From assembly GCF_003854935.1 (NCBI RefSeq), contig NZ_CP033970.1, forward strand, positions 868,001 through 932,000: 64,000 nucleotides of DNA. Direction: 5' to 3'. Numbering within the stretch: the stretch's first letter is position 1; each line of letters opens with the position of its first letter. Source of the DNA: Cupriavidus pauculus (GTDB taxonomy: Bacteria; Pseudomonadota; Gammaproteobacteria; Burkholderiales; Burkholderiaceae). The position numbers were made by a program, and so were the translations under genes. The notes below the pieces were generated by a model. The model saw only the letters and a list, made by a program, of their open reading frames with translations, had not been told where the DNA came from and searched no databases. Positions 51,241 through 60,190 of the stretch are shown here, in pieces.

Positions 51241-53100
51241 TCAGGTCAGCAGCAGCGCCACGCGATAGGTGATGAACGACGCCAGGTAGGCCAGCCCGGT
51301 CAGGTAGGCGGCCGATGCGGCCATCACCTTCCAGGAATTGGTCTCGCGACGGATCACCGCCAGCGTGGAAATGCACTGCGGCGCAAACACGTACCACGCC
51401 AGCAGCGACAGCGCCGTGGCCAGCGACCACTGCGCGGCGATCATCGGCGCAAGCTGCACGGCCACCGCCTCGTCGCTGCCCGACAGCGCATAGACCGTGG
51501 CCAGCGCACCCACCGCCACCTCGCGCGCGGCCAGGCCCGGCACCAGCGCGATACAGATCTGCCAGTTGAAGCCGATTGGCGCGAACACGTGCTCCAGCGC
51601 GCGGCCGATCATGCCCGCGAAGCTGTAGTCGATGGGCGGCAGCGTGGCGCCTTCGGGCGGCGACGGGAACGTGGCCAGGAACCACAGCAGCACCGTCAGC
51701 GTCAGGATTACCTTGCCCACGCGGGCCAGGAAGATGCGCGCGCGTTCCCACAGCCCGATGGCGATGTCGCGCGGATTCGGCACCCGGTACGACGGCAGCT
51801 CCATCAGCAGCGGATGGTCGGTGCGGTCGCGGCGGAACCACTTCAGCACGTAGGCCACCACCAGCGCGCTGACGATGCCGGCCACGTAGAGCACGAACAG
51901 CACCAGCCCCTGCAGGTTGAACAGCCCGGCCACGGTCCGTTCCGGGATGAACGCGCCGATCAGCAGCGCATAGACCGGCAGCCGCGCCGAACACGTCATC
52001 AGCGGCGCCACCAGGATCGTGGTCAGCCGGTCGCGCGGGTCCTGGATCGTGCGGGTGGCCATGATCCCCGGGATCGCGCAGGCAAAGCTCGACAGCAGCG
52101 GGATGAACGACCGGCCCGACAGCCCCGCGCCCATCATCAGCCGGTCCAGCAGGAACGCGGCGCGCGGCAGGTAGCCCGATTCCTCAAGCGTCAGGATGAA
52201 CAGGAACAGGATCAGGATCTGCGGCAGGAACACCACCACGCTGCCCAGCCCGGCGATCAGGCCGTCGACCAGCAGGCTCTTGAGCATGCCGTCGGGCATC
52301 AGGGCGCCCAGCCATGCGCCGAACACGTGGATGCCGCCCTCGATGGCGTCCATCATCGGCTCGGCCCACGAGAACACGGCCTGGAACATGAAGAACAGCA
52401 GCACGGCCAGGATCACCAGGCCGAACACCGGATGCAGCACCACGCGGTCCACCGCGTCGTCGAAGCGGGCGGTGCGGGCGGGCATCTTCACGGCGGCGTC
52501 CAGCAGGCGCTTGACCTCGGCGTGGGTGTCCAGCTCGCTCACGCTGTCCAGCGGCTGCGCGGCCGGGGCGGGCGGCAGCGTCTCGTCGAACAGCTTCACC
52601 AGCGCCGCGGCGCCATCGCGCTTGACGGCCACGGTCTGCACCACGGGCACGCCCAGCGCGCGCGACAGCGCCTCGCGGTCGATCAGGATGCCGCGCCGCG
52701 CGGCGGCGTCGCTCATGTTGAGCACCACCACCATCGGCAGGCCCAGCCGGCGCAGTTCCAGCACGAAGCGCAGGTGCAGACGCAGGTTGGTGGCGTCCAC
52801 CACCGACACCAGCAGGTCTGGCCGCGCCTCGCCGGGGCGCTGGCCCATGCAGACCTCGCGCGTGATGGCCTCGTCCAGGCTGGCCGAATGCAGGCTGTAA
52901 GCGCCGGGCAGGTCGAGGATGCGAACCGTGCGGCCGGCCGGCGACGTGAACTGGCCTTCCTTGCGCTCGACGGTCACGCCGGCGTAGTTGGCCACCTTCT
53001 GGCGGCTGCCGGTCAGGCGGTTGAACAGGGCGGTCTTGCCGCAATTGGGGTTGCCGACCAGCGCGATGCGCAAGGCGGAGGCGTTCTGGGCAACTGACAT
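51241..53100 (-). CDS. feoB: Ferrous iron transporter FeoB
   Basis: GTPase-coupled inner-membrane Fe(II) importer, 619 residues. G1 GNPNCGKT (16-23), G2/G3 (NYAGVTVERKEG, DLPGAYSLHS) and G4 (VVVLNMSD) define the cytoplasmic G domain. The membrane domain holds two Gate repeats and the conserved PLMTCSARLPVYALLIGAF. The protein is shorter than E. coli FeoB, as is common in beta-proteobacteria. No Shine-Dalgarno precedes ATG 53100 (CTCCCCCCATC), so it probably relies on coupling to feoA, 31 bases upstream. Confidence 0.95.
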   Translation of the reverse strand: MSVAQNASALRIALVGNPNCGKTALFNRLTGSRQKVANYAGVTVERKEGQFTSPAGRTVRILDLPGAYSLHSASLDEAITREVCMGQRPGEARPDLLVSVVDATNLRLHLRFVLELRRLGLPMVVVLNMSDAAARRGILIDREALSRALGVPVVQTVAVKRDGAAALVKLFDETLPPAPAAQPLDSVSELDTHAEVKRLLDAAVKMPARTARFDDAVDRVVLHPVFGLVILAVLLFFMFQAVFSWAEPMMDAIEGGIHVFGAWLGALMPDGMLKSLLVDGLIAGLGSVVVFLPQILILFLFILTLEESGYLPRAAFLLDRLMMGAGLSGRSFIPLLSSFACAIPGIMATRTIQDPRDRLTTILVAPLMTCSARLPVYALLIGAFIPERTVAGLFNLQGLVLFVLYVAGIVSALVVAYVLKWFRRDRTDHPLLMELPSYRVPNPRDIAIGLWERARIFLARVGKVILTLTVLLWFLATFPSPPEGATLPPIDYSFAGMIGRALEHVFAPIGFNWQICIALVPGLAAREVAVGALATVYALSGSDEAVAVQLAPMIAAQWSLATALSLLAWYVFAPQCISTLAVIRRETNSWKVMAASAAYLTGLAYLASFITYRVALLLT

Positions 53101-53131
53101 GATGGGGGGAGAAAGGTCGGCGGGCAGGCCG

Positions 53132-53446
53132 TCAGGCGATGCGCTGGGCGGCGTCGGACGCGGCGGACTGGCCGGCCTGCTCGGCCGGGGCGATGCTGGA
53201 GACGGTGGCCGAAGCCACTTCCACGGCGATGCGCTCGGCTTCCGAGCGGCGCAGGGCAAATCGCGTGAAGCCTACCTGGGCCACCAGCGGGTCCTTGCCG
53301 AACGGGCCGAACGTGACAATCTGCACGGTTTCGCCGGGCACGAAGCCAAGATCGCGCAGGCGTCGCGCGACGGGGTCGTTCGGGGTGGCATCATCCACCG
53401 ACTTGACGATGGCGACCGTGCGCCGGGGCAGTTCAGGCAACCGCAT
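53132..53446 (-). CDS. feoA: Ferrous iron transport protein A
   Basis: Small cytoplasmic SH3-like protein needed for FeoB function. The start at 53446 (MRLPELPRRTVAIVKSV) gives 104 residues with RRLRDLGFVPGETVQIV and VAQVGFTRFALRRSEAERIAV, as in FeoA. A Ser/Ala-rich tail follows the domain. It is first in the feoA-feoB operon, and the region upstream contains a Fur-like box. Confidence 0.92.
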   Translation of the reverse strand: MRLPELPRRTVAIVKSVDDATPNDPVARRLRDLGFVPGETVQIVTFGPFGKDPLVAQVGFTRFALRRSEAERIAVEVASATVSSIAPAEQAGQSAASDAAQRIA

Positions 53447-53508
53447 ATGCTTCCAGTCCAGAGGCGGGATCGCCGCCGCGCAACAGGGAAAATCCTGTCG
53501 GATACGTA

Positions 53509-53530
53509 AATAAAAATCGTTCTCGATTGT
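53509..53530 (-). promoter_or_regulatory. Fur-box-like site upstream of feoA
   Basis: Read leftwards, AATCGAGAACGATTTTTATT resembles the Fur consensus of ATAAT/ATTATC hexamers, in the AT-rich patch 60-85 bases before feoA. Iron repression of feo through Fur is usual. Confidence 0.5.
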
Positions 53531-53592
53531 ATAGCATTCGCGCCACTTGCGTGCTGTAGCCGGGGTCTTGTTAGCCGTTTGTAATGTTTGCG

Positions 53593-53619
53593 GGAATAGC
53601 CGCCGGCCCCATTCGTATA
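53593..53619 (+). promoter_or_regulatory. ECF-type promoter of the sigma factor gene
   Basis: GGAATA (53593-53598) and CGTATA (53614-53619) are spaced by 15 bases, matching the -35 GGAA / -10 CGT pattern of many ECF sigma factors. It lies 28 bases before the sigma gene start, suggesting autoregulation. Confidence 0.5.
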
Positions 53620-53647
53620 CGGAAGACCGACCCCCATTCCTCATCCC

Positions 53648-54166
53648 ATGGATCCCGATTTCACCGACGACGCGCTGCGCGAAGTGATTCCCCGGCTGCG
53701 CCGCTTTGCCGTCTCGCTGACGCGCAACGCGTCGAGCGCCGACGATCTGGTCCAGGCCTGCCTGGAGCGCGCGCTGTCGCGCCGGGCGTCCCGCCAGGCA
53801 GGCACGGACCTGCGCGCGTGGCTGTTCTCGATCCTCTACCGGCTGTTCCTGGACGGCCAGCGCCGCGCCCAGCGCTATGCCGGCCTGCTGACGCTGTTCG
53901 GCGTGGGCAGCGACGAGGACAGCGCGCCGTCCGCCGAGGACGTGGTGATGACCCGCTCCGCGCTGGACGGCTTCAACCAGCTCCCCCCTGAACAGCGCGC
54001 GCTGCTGCTGCTGGTCACCGTGGAAGGGCTGAGCTACCAGGAAGCCGCCCAGGCGCTCGACGTGCCCATCGGCACCGTGATGTCCCGCCTCTCGCGCGCC
54101 CGCAAGGCGCTGCGCGCGCTGACCGACGGCAAGGTCGTCCGTCCTCCCCTGCAGGTGCTCAAATGA
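53648..54166 (+). CDS. ECF RNA polymerase sigma factor
   Basis: A 172-residue alternative sigma factor. Region 2 spans about 10-80 (RRFAVSLTRNASSADDLVQACLERAL, DLRAWLFSILYRLFLD) and region 4 about 110-160 (LPPEQRALLLLVTVEGLSYQEAAQALDVPIGTVMSRL). The anti-sigma gene overlaps its stop by four bases (ATGA). Activity is presumably released by a stress signal sensed through the membrane anti-sigma factor. Regulon unknown; envelope or oxidative stress is common for such pairs. Confidence 0.92.
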   Translation: MDPDFTDDALREVIPRLRRFAVSLTRNASSADDLVQACLERALSRRASRQAGTDLRAWLFSILYRLFLDGQRRAQRYAGLLTLFGVGSDEDSAPSAEDVVMTRSALDGFNQLPPEQRALLLLVTVEGLSYQEAAQALDVPIGTVMSRLSRARKALRALTDGKVVRPPLQVLK

Positions 54167-54918
54167 ATACGCTGATGCCCACCGAACCGGAACTCCACGC
54201 CTATGTCGATGGCGAGCTGGACGCCGCGCGGCGTGCGCAGATCGACGCCCTGGTCGCCAGCCATCCCGAACTGGCCCGGGAGGTGGACGCCATCCGGCAC
54301 GACATGCAGCGCCTGCGCGCCAGTCTGGAGCCGCCGCCAGCCGATACCCCGGCCCGGCTCGACCCGTTCCGCATCCGCCGCGGCCTGCGCGACCGCGCCC
54401 GGCACCGCGTGGCCGTCGCCGCCTCGCTGGTCATGGCGCTGGCCCTGGGCGGCGTGGGCGGCTGGCAGGGGCGCGACATGGCGCTGCGCCAGACCTACCT
54501 GCCGATGGCCGATGCGATGTCGGCCTACCGCCTCTTTGCCGCCGGCGATGCCGCGCAGATGGTCGACGTCCGGGCCAGCGACGCCCGCGACCTCCAGGTC
54601 TGGCTGGACCGCCATTTCGTGCAGCCAGCGCCGCTGCCCGATTTCTCGGCCCATGGCTTCCGGCCCGTCGGCGGCCGGCTGATGTCCACCGAACAGGGCC
54701 CGGCGGCGATGATCCTGTACCGCAACCCGCAGGCGCAGGCCATCGTCTATTACGTACGGCCTTCCGGCGCGCTGCACCTGCGCAACGGCGCCCGGACCGA
54801 GGGCAACCTGATGGCCCAGTACTGGCGCAACGGGCGCTATCTCTACGCCGTGGTCACGCCCACCGACATCCCGTCGGCGCGGCCGGTCCAGCAGGCGGTT
54901 GATCCAGGGCGCACATGA
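54163..54918 (+). CDS. Transmembrane anti-sigma factor
   Basis: A 251-residue membrane protein with a cytoplasmic anti-sigma domain (ELHAYVDGELDAARRAQIDALV), one membrane helix near 82-101 (VAVAASLVMALALGGVGGW) and a periplasmic domain. The zinc-binding HxxxCxxC motif seen in many anti-sigma domains is absent. Overlap with the sigma gene implies coupled synthesis in fixed ratio. Confidence 0.88.
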   Translation: MNTLMPTEPELHAYVDGELDAARRAQIDALVASHPELAREVDAIRHDMQRLRASLEPPPADTPARLDPFRIRRGLRDRARHRVAVAASLVMALALGGVGGWQGRDMALRQTYLPMADAMSAYRLFAAGDAAQMVDVRASDARDLQVWLDRHFVQPAPLPDFSAHGFRPVGGRLMSTEQGPAAMILYRNPQAQAIVYYVRPSGALHLRNGARTEGNLMAQYWRNGRYLYAVVTPTDIPSARPVQQAVDPGRT

Positions 54919-54987
54919 CACCGGGGCCGGACCTTGGGGATTACCATCGTCCGGCGCAGGAATTGGGCCGTCCGGGCGACTTTTCCA

Positions 54988-55019
54988 ATCAAATAACGCA
55001 TTTGCGGTATTGGTACCGC
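54988..55019. promoter_or_regulatory. LysR-type regulatory motif and palindrome in a gene-free gap
   Basis: ATCAAATAACGCAT (54988-55001) repeats, with one mismatch, the sequence ATCAAATAATGCAT at 56059-56072 upstream of the acyl-CoA dehydrogenase gene. Next to it lies a palindrome (GCGGTA TTGG TACCGC, 55004-55019). No gene starts just downstream, so it may serve a small RNA or be a relic. Confidence 0.4.
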
Positions 55020-55077
55020 CCGGCCCCCGGGCATAAGCTGCACGCACGCTGAACACCCCGTTCCACGCGTACTTCAG

Positions 55078-55108
55078 GCCACTGGTTCTCTGGACCAGTG
55101 GCTTTTTT
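55078..55108 (+). terminator. Strong Rho-independent terminator after the sigma/anti-sigma operon
   Basis: GCCACTGGT (55078-55086) pairs with ACCAGTGGC (55094-55102), followed by six T residues. It is 160 bases past the anti-sigma stop, so it ends either that operon or a short separate transcript beginning near 55044. Confidence 0.8.
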
Positions 55109-55111
55109 CTT

Positions 55112-55999
55112 TCAGGCCCCCGGTGCGGCCTGCCGGACCGTTTCGACGAAATGGTCGCGCGCCGGATGGTCGGGCGCCTGCTTCCAGACGCAGTACACCT
55201 CGGACGGCACCGTGGCATCGGCCAGCGGCCGGAACGCCGCGCCGGCCATGCCCGAGCGCGCCATGGCCGCCGGCACCACCGCCACGCCCATGCCCTGCGA
55301 CACCAGCGATACCACCGACAGCCAGTGCCGCACCTCGTGGCGGATGCGCGGGTAGAAGCCCTGCGCGGCGCACATGTCGAAGATCCGGCTGTAGTAGTCG
55401 GGCGACGCCTTGCGCGAGAACAGCACGAACGGCTCGCCGCGCAGGTCGGCCAGCGCCACCGCCGGGCGGGTGGCCAGCGGGTGATCGGCCGGCATGCAGC
55501 AGACAAAGGGCTCCGAATGGGCCAGCGTGGCCGCCAGTTCGTCGGGCACCCGGCTGGTGTGGACAAAGCCGGCATCCAGTTCGCCATGCAGCAGCGCGTC
55601 GATCTGCTCCTGCGAGTTGAGTTCGGTCAACGCCACATGGATGCCCGGATAGCGCGCCTGAAATTCCTGGAGCCGCTGGGGCAGCCCCCGGTACAGCATC
55701 GACCCGACAAAGCCCACGCGCAGCCGGCCCACCGCGCCGGCCTCGATCTCGCGCGCCAGCAGCCGGGCCGACTCCGCCTGGGCCAGCAGCGCGATGGCCG
55801 ATTCCCGGAACGCCCGGCCGGCCGCCGTCAGCCGCACGCCCCGGCTGTCGCGCTCGAACAGCCGGGCGCCCACCGACGCCTCCAGCTGCTGGATGTTGAG
55901 CGACAGCGGCGGCTGCGAGATCGACAGGCGCCGGGCGGCGCGCCCGAAGTGCAGCTCCTCGGCCAGCACCAGAAAGTAACGGAGGTGACGGAATTCCAT
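55112..55999 (-). CDS. LysR-family transcriptional regulator
   Basis: A 295-residue LTTR: helix-turn-helix at 1-62 (MEFRHLRYFLVLAEELHFGRAARRL-type start, SISQPPLSLNIQQLEASVGARLF) and an effector domain close to the BenM/CatM subgroup (VGFVGSMLYRGLPQRLQEFQ). Divergent from the acyl-CoA dehydrogenase gene across 124 bases containing a perfect palindrome, so it most likely controls that operon. Confidence 0.93.
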   Translation of the reverse strand: MEFRHLRYFLVLAEELHFGRAARRLSISQPPLSLNIQQLEASVGARLFERDSRGVRLTAAGRAFRESAIALLAQAESARLLAREIEAGAVGRLRVGFVGSMLYRGLPQRLQEFQARYPGIHVALTELNSQEQIDALLHGELDAGFVHTSRVPDELAATLAHSEPFVCCMPADHPLATRPAVALADLRGEPFVLFSRKASPDYYSRIFDMCAAQGFYPRIRHEVRHWLSVVSLVSQGMGVAVVPAAMARSGMAGAAFRPLADATVPSEVYCVWKQAPDHPARDHFVETVRQAAPGA

Positions 56000-56026
56000 G
56001 GCGATACAGAATTTGTATGGATCGAG

Positions 56027-56072
56027 CCAATTTTAGAATTGGACGCAAATCGTTGGCGATCAAATAATGCAT
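56027..56072. promoter_or_regulatory. LysR binding region between the divergent LysR and acyl-CoA dehydrogenase genes
   Basis: CCAATT TTAG AATTGG (56027-56042) is a perfect inverted repeat. ATCAAATAATGCAT at 56059-56072 recurs at 54988. Both lie in the 124-base divergent region where an LTTR site is expected. Confidence 0.5.
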
Positions 56073-56123
56073 CCCAAACCATCCCGCCCCGTTCCGCAGG
56101 GCAGGGAGACTCCGGAGACCTGC

Positions 56124-57911
56124 ATGCCCGCCCGCGCCGCCCCCAACCCACCCGCGCCCACCCAGCCCGACGCCCATCCGGTGCCGGACCGCCACGGCGC
56201 CAGCCTGTTCGCGGCCGATCCGGACCTGCGCGCGCTGCTGCCGCTCTACCTGCCGGCCGACCTGTTCAACCACCTGCTGCCGCACCTGGAGCGCATGGGC
56301 GCGCTGGCCGGCGGCGTGCTCGACGAACTCGCCAACGTGGCCGACCATGCGCCGCCCACGCTGTCGCACCGCACGCGCACCGGGCTCGACGCCCAGCGCA
56401 TCCACAAGCATCCGGCCTACGTGGAACTGGAGCGCGTGGCCTTTGCGGAATTCGGCCTCGCGGCGGCGTCGCACCGGGGTGGCGTGCTGGGCTGGGACAA
56501 GCCGATGCCGCCCGCCGCCAAGTACGCGCTGACCTACCTGTTCGTGCAGGCCGAGTTCGGCCTGTGCTGCCCGCTATCGATGACCGATTCGCTGACGCGC
56601 ACGCTGCGCAAGTTCGGCGATCCGGCGCTGGTGCAGCGCTTCCTGCCCAACCTGACCACGCAGGTGTTCGACGACCTGTACCAGGGCGCCATGTTCATGA
56701 CCGAGCAGGGCGCGGGCTCCGACGTGGCCGCCACGGCCACGCGCGCCATCCGCGATGCCGGCGCCGAGGGCGGCTGGCGGCTGGTGGGCGACAAATGGTT
56801 CTGCTCCAACCCCGACGCCGCGCTGGCGATGGTGCTGGCCCGCGTGGAAGAGGCCGACGGCACGGCGGTCGACGGCATCAAGGGCGTGTCGCTGTTCCTG
56901 CTGCCACGCACGCTGGCTGACGGCAGCGCCAACCACTACCGCATCATCCGCCTCAAGGACAAGCTCGGCACCCGCTCGATGGCCAGCGGCGAGATCCGGC
57001 TGGAGGGCGCCCACGCCTACCTGGTGGGCGAACCGGGGCGCGGCTTCGTGCAGATGGCCGACATGATCAACAACTCGCGGCTGTCCAACGGCGTGCGCGC
57101 CGCCGGGCTGATGCGCCGCGCGCTGACCGAGGGGCAGTTCATCGCCGCCGAGCGCCGCGCGTTCGGCAAGCGGCTGGCGGACATGCCGCTGATGCGCCGC
57201 CAGCTGCTCAAGCTCGCGCTGCCCACCGAGCAGGCGCGCACGATGGTGTTCCAGACCGCCGAGGCGCTGCGCCGGGCCGATGCCGGCGAGCCCGACGCCT
57301 ATCCGCTGATGCGCATCCTGACGCCGCTCATCAAGTTCCGCGCCTGCCGCGACGCCCGCAAGGTCACCGGCGACGCCATGGAAATGCGCGGCGGCTGCGG
57401 CTACATTGAGGAATGGACCGACCCGCGCCTGGTGCGCGACGCGCACCTGGGGTCGATCTGGGAAGGCACGAGCAACATCGTCGCGCTCGACGTGCTGCGC
57501 GCCATCCGCCGCGAAGGCTCGCTGCCGGTGCTGCGCGCCTACCTGCAAGGGCTGCTTGCCGATACCCCGCTGCACGACCGCGCGCGCACCGTGTTCGCGT
57601 TGGCCATCGACCGCGCCACGGCCCAGGCAGCGCAGGCGGCTGACGCCGGCGCCGATGGCGACGTGCTGGCCCGCCAGGCGGCCTCGGGGCTGTACCACGT
57701 GACCAGCGCCGTGGCGATGGCCTGGGAAGCCGGCCGCATCGGATCGGTCCGGCGCATGCGCCTGGCGCAGCTGGTACTCGTGCATCGCGTGCTGCCGCAG
57801 GACCCGCTGGGCGGCGGCACCGAGCCCGAGTGGCTGGCCGACACCGTGGCCCCGCCCGCCGACGCCCCCGTGCGCGCGGCCGGTGCGGTCGACGCCATCA
57901 ACCTGTTCTGA
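56124..57911 (+). CDS. Acyl-CoA dehydrogenase, AidB-like subfamily
   Basis: FAD enzyme of the acyl-CoA dehydrogenase superfamily, 595 residues, longer than classical members because of an N-terminal domain, as in AidB and FadE-like relatives. The FAD/substrate motif is MTEQGAGSDVAAT; EGTSNIVALDVLRAI is the family C-terminal signature. CGGAGACCTGC precedes ATG 56124. It begins the operon with a Bug receptor and a CoA-transferase, suggesting uptake, CoA activation and alpha/beta-oxidation of one carboxylic acid. Confidence 0.9.
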   Translation: MPARAAPNPPAPTQPDAHPVPDRHGASLFAADPDLRALLPLYLPADLFNHLLPHLERMGALAGGVLDELANVADHAPPTLSHRTRTGLDAQRIHKHPAYVELERVAFAEFGLAAASHRGGVLGWDKPMPPAAKYALTYLFVQAEFGLCCPLSMTDSLTRTLRKFGDPALVQRFLPNLTTQVFDDLYQGAMFMTEQGAGSDVAATATRAIRDAGAEGGWRLVGDKWFCSNPDAALAMVLARVEEADGTAVDGIKGVSLFLLPRTLADGSANHYRIIRLKDKLGTRSMASGEIRLEGAHAYLVGEPGRGFVQMADMINNSRLSNGVRAAGLMRRALTEGQFIAAERRAFGKRLADMPLMRRQLLKLALPTEQARTMVFQTAEALRRADAGEPDAYPLMRILTPLIKFRACRDARKVTGDAMEMRGGCGYIEEWTDPRLVRDAHLGSIWEGTSNIVALDVLRAIRREGSLPVLRAYLQGLLADTPLHDRARTVFALAIDRATAQAAQAADAGADGDVLARQAASGLYHVTSAVAMAWEAGRIGSVRRMRLAQLVLVHRVLPQDPLGGGTEPEWLADTVAPPADAPVRAAGAVDAINLF

Positions 57912-57987
57912 CGTTCCAGCCGTATCGATACAGGCGCGGCCAGGACCGCGCCGATCCAAGACCCGCCTTACCCGGAGACAACGCATC

Positions 57988-58980
57988 ATGCCCCACTGGC
58001 ACCGCCGCGCGGCCCTGTCCGCCATCGCCTCGTTCGCCGCCTGCACGCTGCTGGCCACGCCCGCGCTGGCGCAGAAGGATTTCCCGAGCAAGCCCATCAT
58101 GCTGGTGGTGACGTACCCGCCGGGCGGCCCCACCGATGCCATGGCCCGCACGCTGGCCGCCGCGCTCAAGAACAGCCTGGGCCAGCCCGTGGTGGTGGAA
58201 AACCGCGCCGGCGCGGGCGGCAATATCGGCGCCGAGGTGGTGGCGCGCGCCGAGCCGGACGGCTACACGCTGATGTTCGGCACGTCGGCGCCGCTGGCGA
58301 TCAACGTGAGCCTGTATCGCAAGATCAACTACGACCCGGTCAAGAGCTTCGCGCCGGTGATCCAGATCGGCCACCTGCCCAACGTGCTGGTGGTCAACCC
58401 GGCCGTGCCGGCGAAGAACGTGCAGGAGCTGATTGCCTACGGGCGCGCGCATCCGGGCAAGCTGACCTATGCGTCGTCCGGCAACGGGGCGTCGTCGCAC
58501 CTGGCCGGCGTGCTGTTCAACAACCTGGCCGGCACCGACTTCCAGCACGTGCCGTACAAGGGCACCGGCCCGGCGCTGAACGACCTGCTGGGCGGGCAGG
58601 TCAGCATGACGTTTACCGACGTGCTGACCGCGCTGCCGTTCATCAAGAGCGGCAAGGTGCGGGCGCTGGGCGTGACCACAAAGGGCCGCTCGCAGGCGCT
58701 GCCCGACGTGCCGACCGTGGCCGAGCAGGGTGTCCCGGGCTTCGATGTTTCGGTATTCTTCGGCGTGGTGGCACCGGCCGGCACGCCGGCCCCCGTCATT
58801 GGCAAGCTGAACCGCGCGTTCGCAGACGCGCTGCAGCAGCCCGACGTCCGCAAGACGCTGCTGGCGCAGGGGCTGGAACTGGCGCCGTCCACGTCGCCGG
58901 AACAGCTCGGGACGTTTGTGAAGGCCGAGGTCGGCAAGTGGCGTGCCGTGGTGCAGAAGTCCGGCGCGCAGCTGGACTGA
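57988..58980 (+). CDS. Bug-family periplasmic solute receptor
   Basis: Third TctC-like receptor in the window, 330 residues, signal peptide SAIASFAACTLLATPALAQ. Bug motifs: IMLVVTYPPGGPTDAMAR, NRAGAGGNIGAEVVARAEPDG, HVPYKGTGPALNDLLGGQVS. GGAG lies upstream of ATG 57988. Between the dehydrogenase and CoA-transferase genes, it likely binds the acid that the pathway consumes. Confidence 0.93.
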   Translation: MPHWHRRAALSAIASFAACTLLATPALAQKDFPSKPIMLVVTYPPGGPTDAMARTLAAALKNSLGQPVVVENRAGAGGNIGAEVVARAEPDGYTLMFGTSAPLAINVSLYRKINYDPVKSFAPVIQIGHLPNVLVVNPAVPAKNVQELIAYGRAHPGKLTYASSGNGASSHLAGVLFNNLAGTDFQHVPYKGTGPALNDLLGGQVSMTFTDVLTALPFIKSGKVRALGVTTKGRSQALPDVPTVAEQGVPGFDVSVFFGVVAPAGTPAPVIGKLNRAFADALQQPDVRKTLLAQGLELAPSTSPEQLGTFVKAEVGKWRAVVQKSGAQLD

Positions 58981-59011
58981 GCCCCAACAGAAGAACACAC
59001 AGGAAGAGACA

Positions 59012-60151
59012 ATGACGCCAACCAAGACCGGCGCGCTGGCAGGTATCCGCGTGGTGGACCTGTCGCGCATCCTCGGCGGCCCGTTCTGCGGCCAGATCCT
59101 CGGCGACCACGGCGCCGACGTGCTCAAGATCGAACCGCCCCAGGGCGACGACACCCGCACCTGGGGCCCGCCGTTCCGCGACGGCGTGGCGTCCTACTAC
59201 TTCGGCCTGAACCGCAACAAGCGCGTGATGAAGCTGGACCTGACGGCCGACGCCGACCGGCAGGTGCTGCTGGCGCTGCTGGCCGACGCCGACGTGCTGG
59301 TCGAGAACTTCAAGACCGGCACGATGGAGAAATGGGGGCTGGGCTTCGACGCGCTGTCGCAGCAGTTCCCGCGGCTGGTGCACTGCCGCGTGTCGGGCTT
59401 TGGCGCCGACGGCCCGCTGGGCGGCCTGCCCGGCTACGACGCGGCAATCCAGGCCATGGCCGGCATCATGAGCATCAACGGCGAGCCCGACGGCGACGCG
59501 CTGCGCGTAGGGCTGCCCGTGGTCGACATGGTCACGGGCCTGAACGCGGCGCTGGGCGTGCTGCTGGCGCTGCAGGAGCGCGAACGCAGCGGGCGCGGCC
59601 AGTTCGTCGAGGCGGCGCTCTACGATTCGGGCCTGTCGCTGCTGCATCCGCACGCGGCCAACTGGTTCATGAGCGGCAAGACGCCGGGCCGCACCGGCAA
59701 CGCCCATCCGAACATCTACCCGTACGACACGGTGGCCACGGCCACCGACCCCATCTTCCTGGCCGTCGGCAACGACCGCCAGTTCCGCATCTTCTGCGCG
59801 CACATCGGCGTGGCCGAACTGGCCGACGACGAACGCTTTGCCACGGCCGGCGCGCGCTCGGTCAACCGCGCGCAGTTGAAAGGCACGCTGGAATCGAAGC
59901 TGGCCACCTGGGACGGCAAGGTGCTGGCCGACGAACTGTCCGCCGCCGGCGTGCCGTGCGCGCCGGTGCTGTCGGTGCCCGACGCCCTGACGCACCCGCA
60001 CACCGCGCACCGCGAGATGGTCGTGGAGATGCCCGGCGGCTACAAGGGCCTGGGCGCCCCGGTCAAGCTGAGCCGCACCCCGGCCACGTACCGGTACGCG
60101 CCGCTGACGGAGGGCCATGCGTTCCTGCCACGGGAGGCGGCGAACGATTGA
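59012..60151 (+). CDS. Family III CoA-transferase (CaiB/BaiF)
   Basis: Transfers CoA between an acyl-CoA and a free carboxylic acid. The 379-residue product has GIRVVDLSRILGGPFCGQIL at the start and the conserved catalytic Asp172 in LPVVDMVTGLNAA (equivalent to Asp169 of formyl-CoA transferase). AGGAAGAGACA precedes the ATG. Last gene of the LysR-controlled operon; it is expected to activate the substrate imported via the Bug receptor, before the dehydrogenase acts. Confidence 0.93.
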   Translation: MTPTKTGALAGIRVVDLSRILGGPFCGQILGDHGADVLKIEPPQGDDTRTWGPPFRDGVASYYFGLNRNKRVMKLDLTADADRQVLLALLADADVLVENFKTGTMEKWGLGFDALSQQFPRLVHCRVSGFGADGPLGGLPGYDAAIQAMAGIMSINGEPDGDALRVGLPVVDMVTGLNAALGVLLALQERERSGRGQFVEAALYDSGLSLLHPHAANWFMSGKTPGRTGNAHPNIYPYDTVATATDPIFLAVGNDRQFRIFCAHIGVAELADDERFATAGARSVNRAQLKGTLESKLATWDGKVLADELSAAGVPCAPVLSVPDALTHPHTAHREMVVEMPGGYKGLGAPVKLSRTPATYRYAPLTEGHAFLPREAAND

Positions 60152-60190
60152 GGGGGGGGCCAGCCACGCGCCACAAGCCGTCGCCATGTG

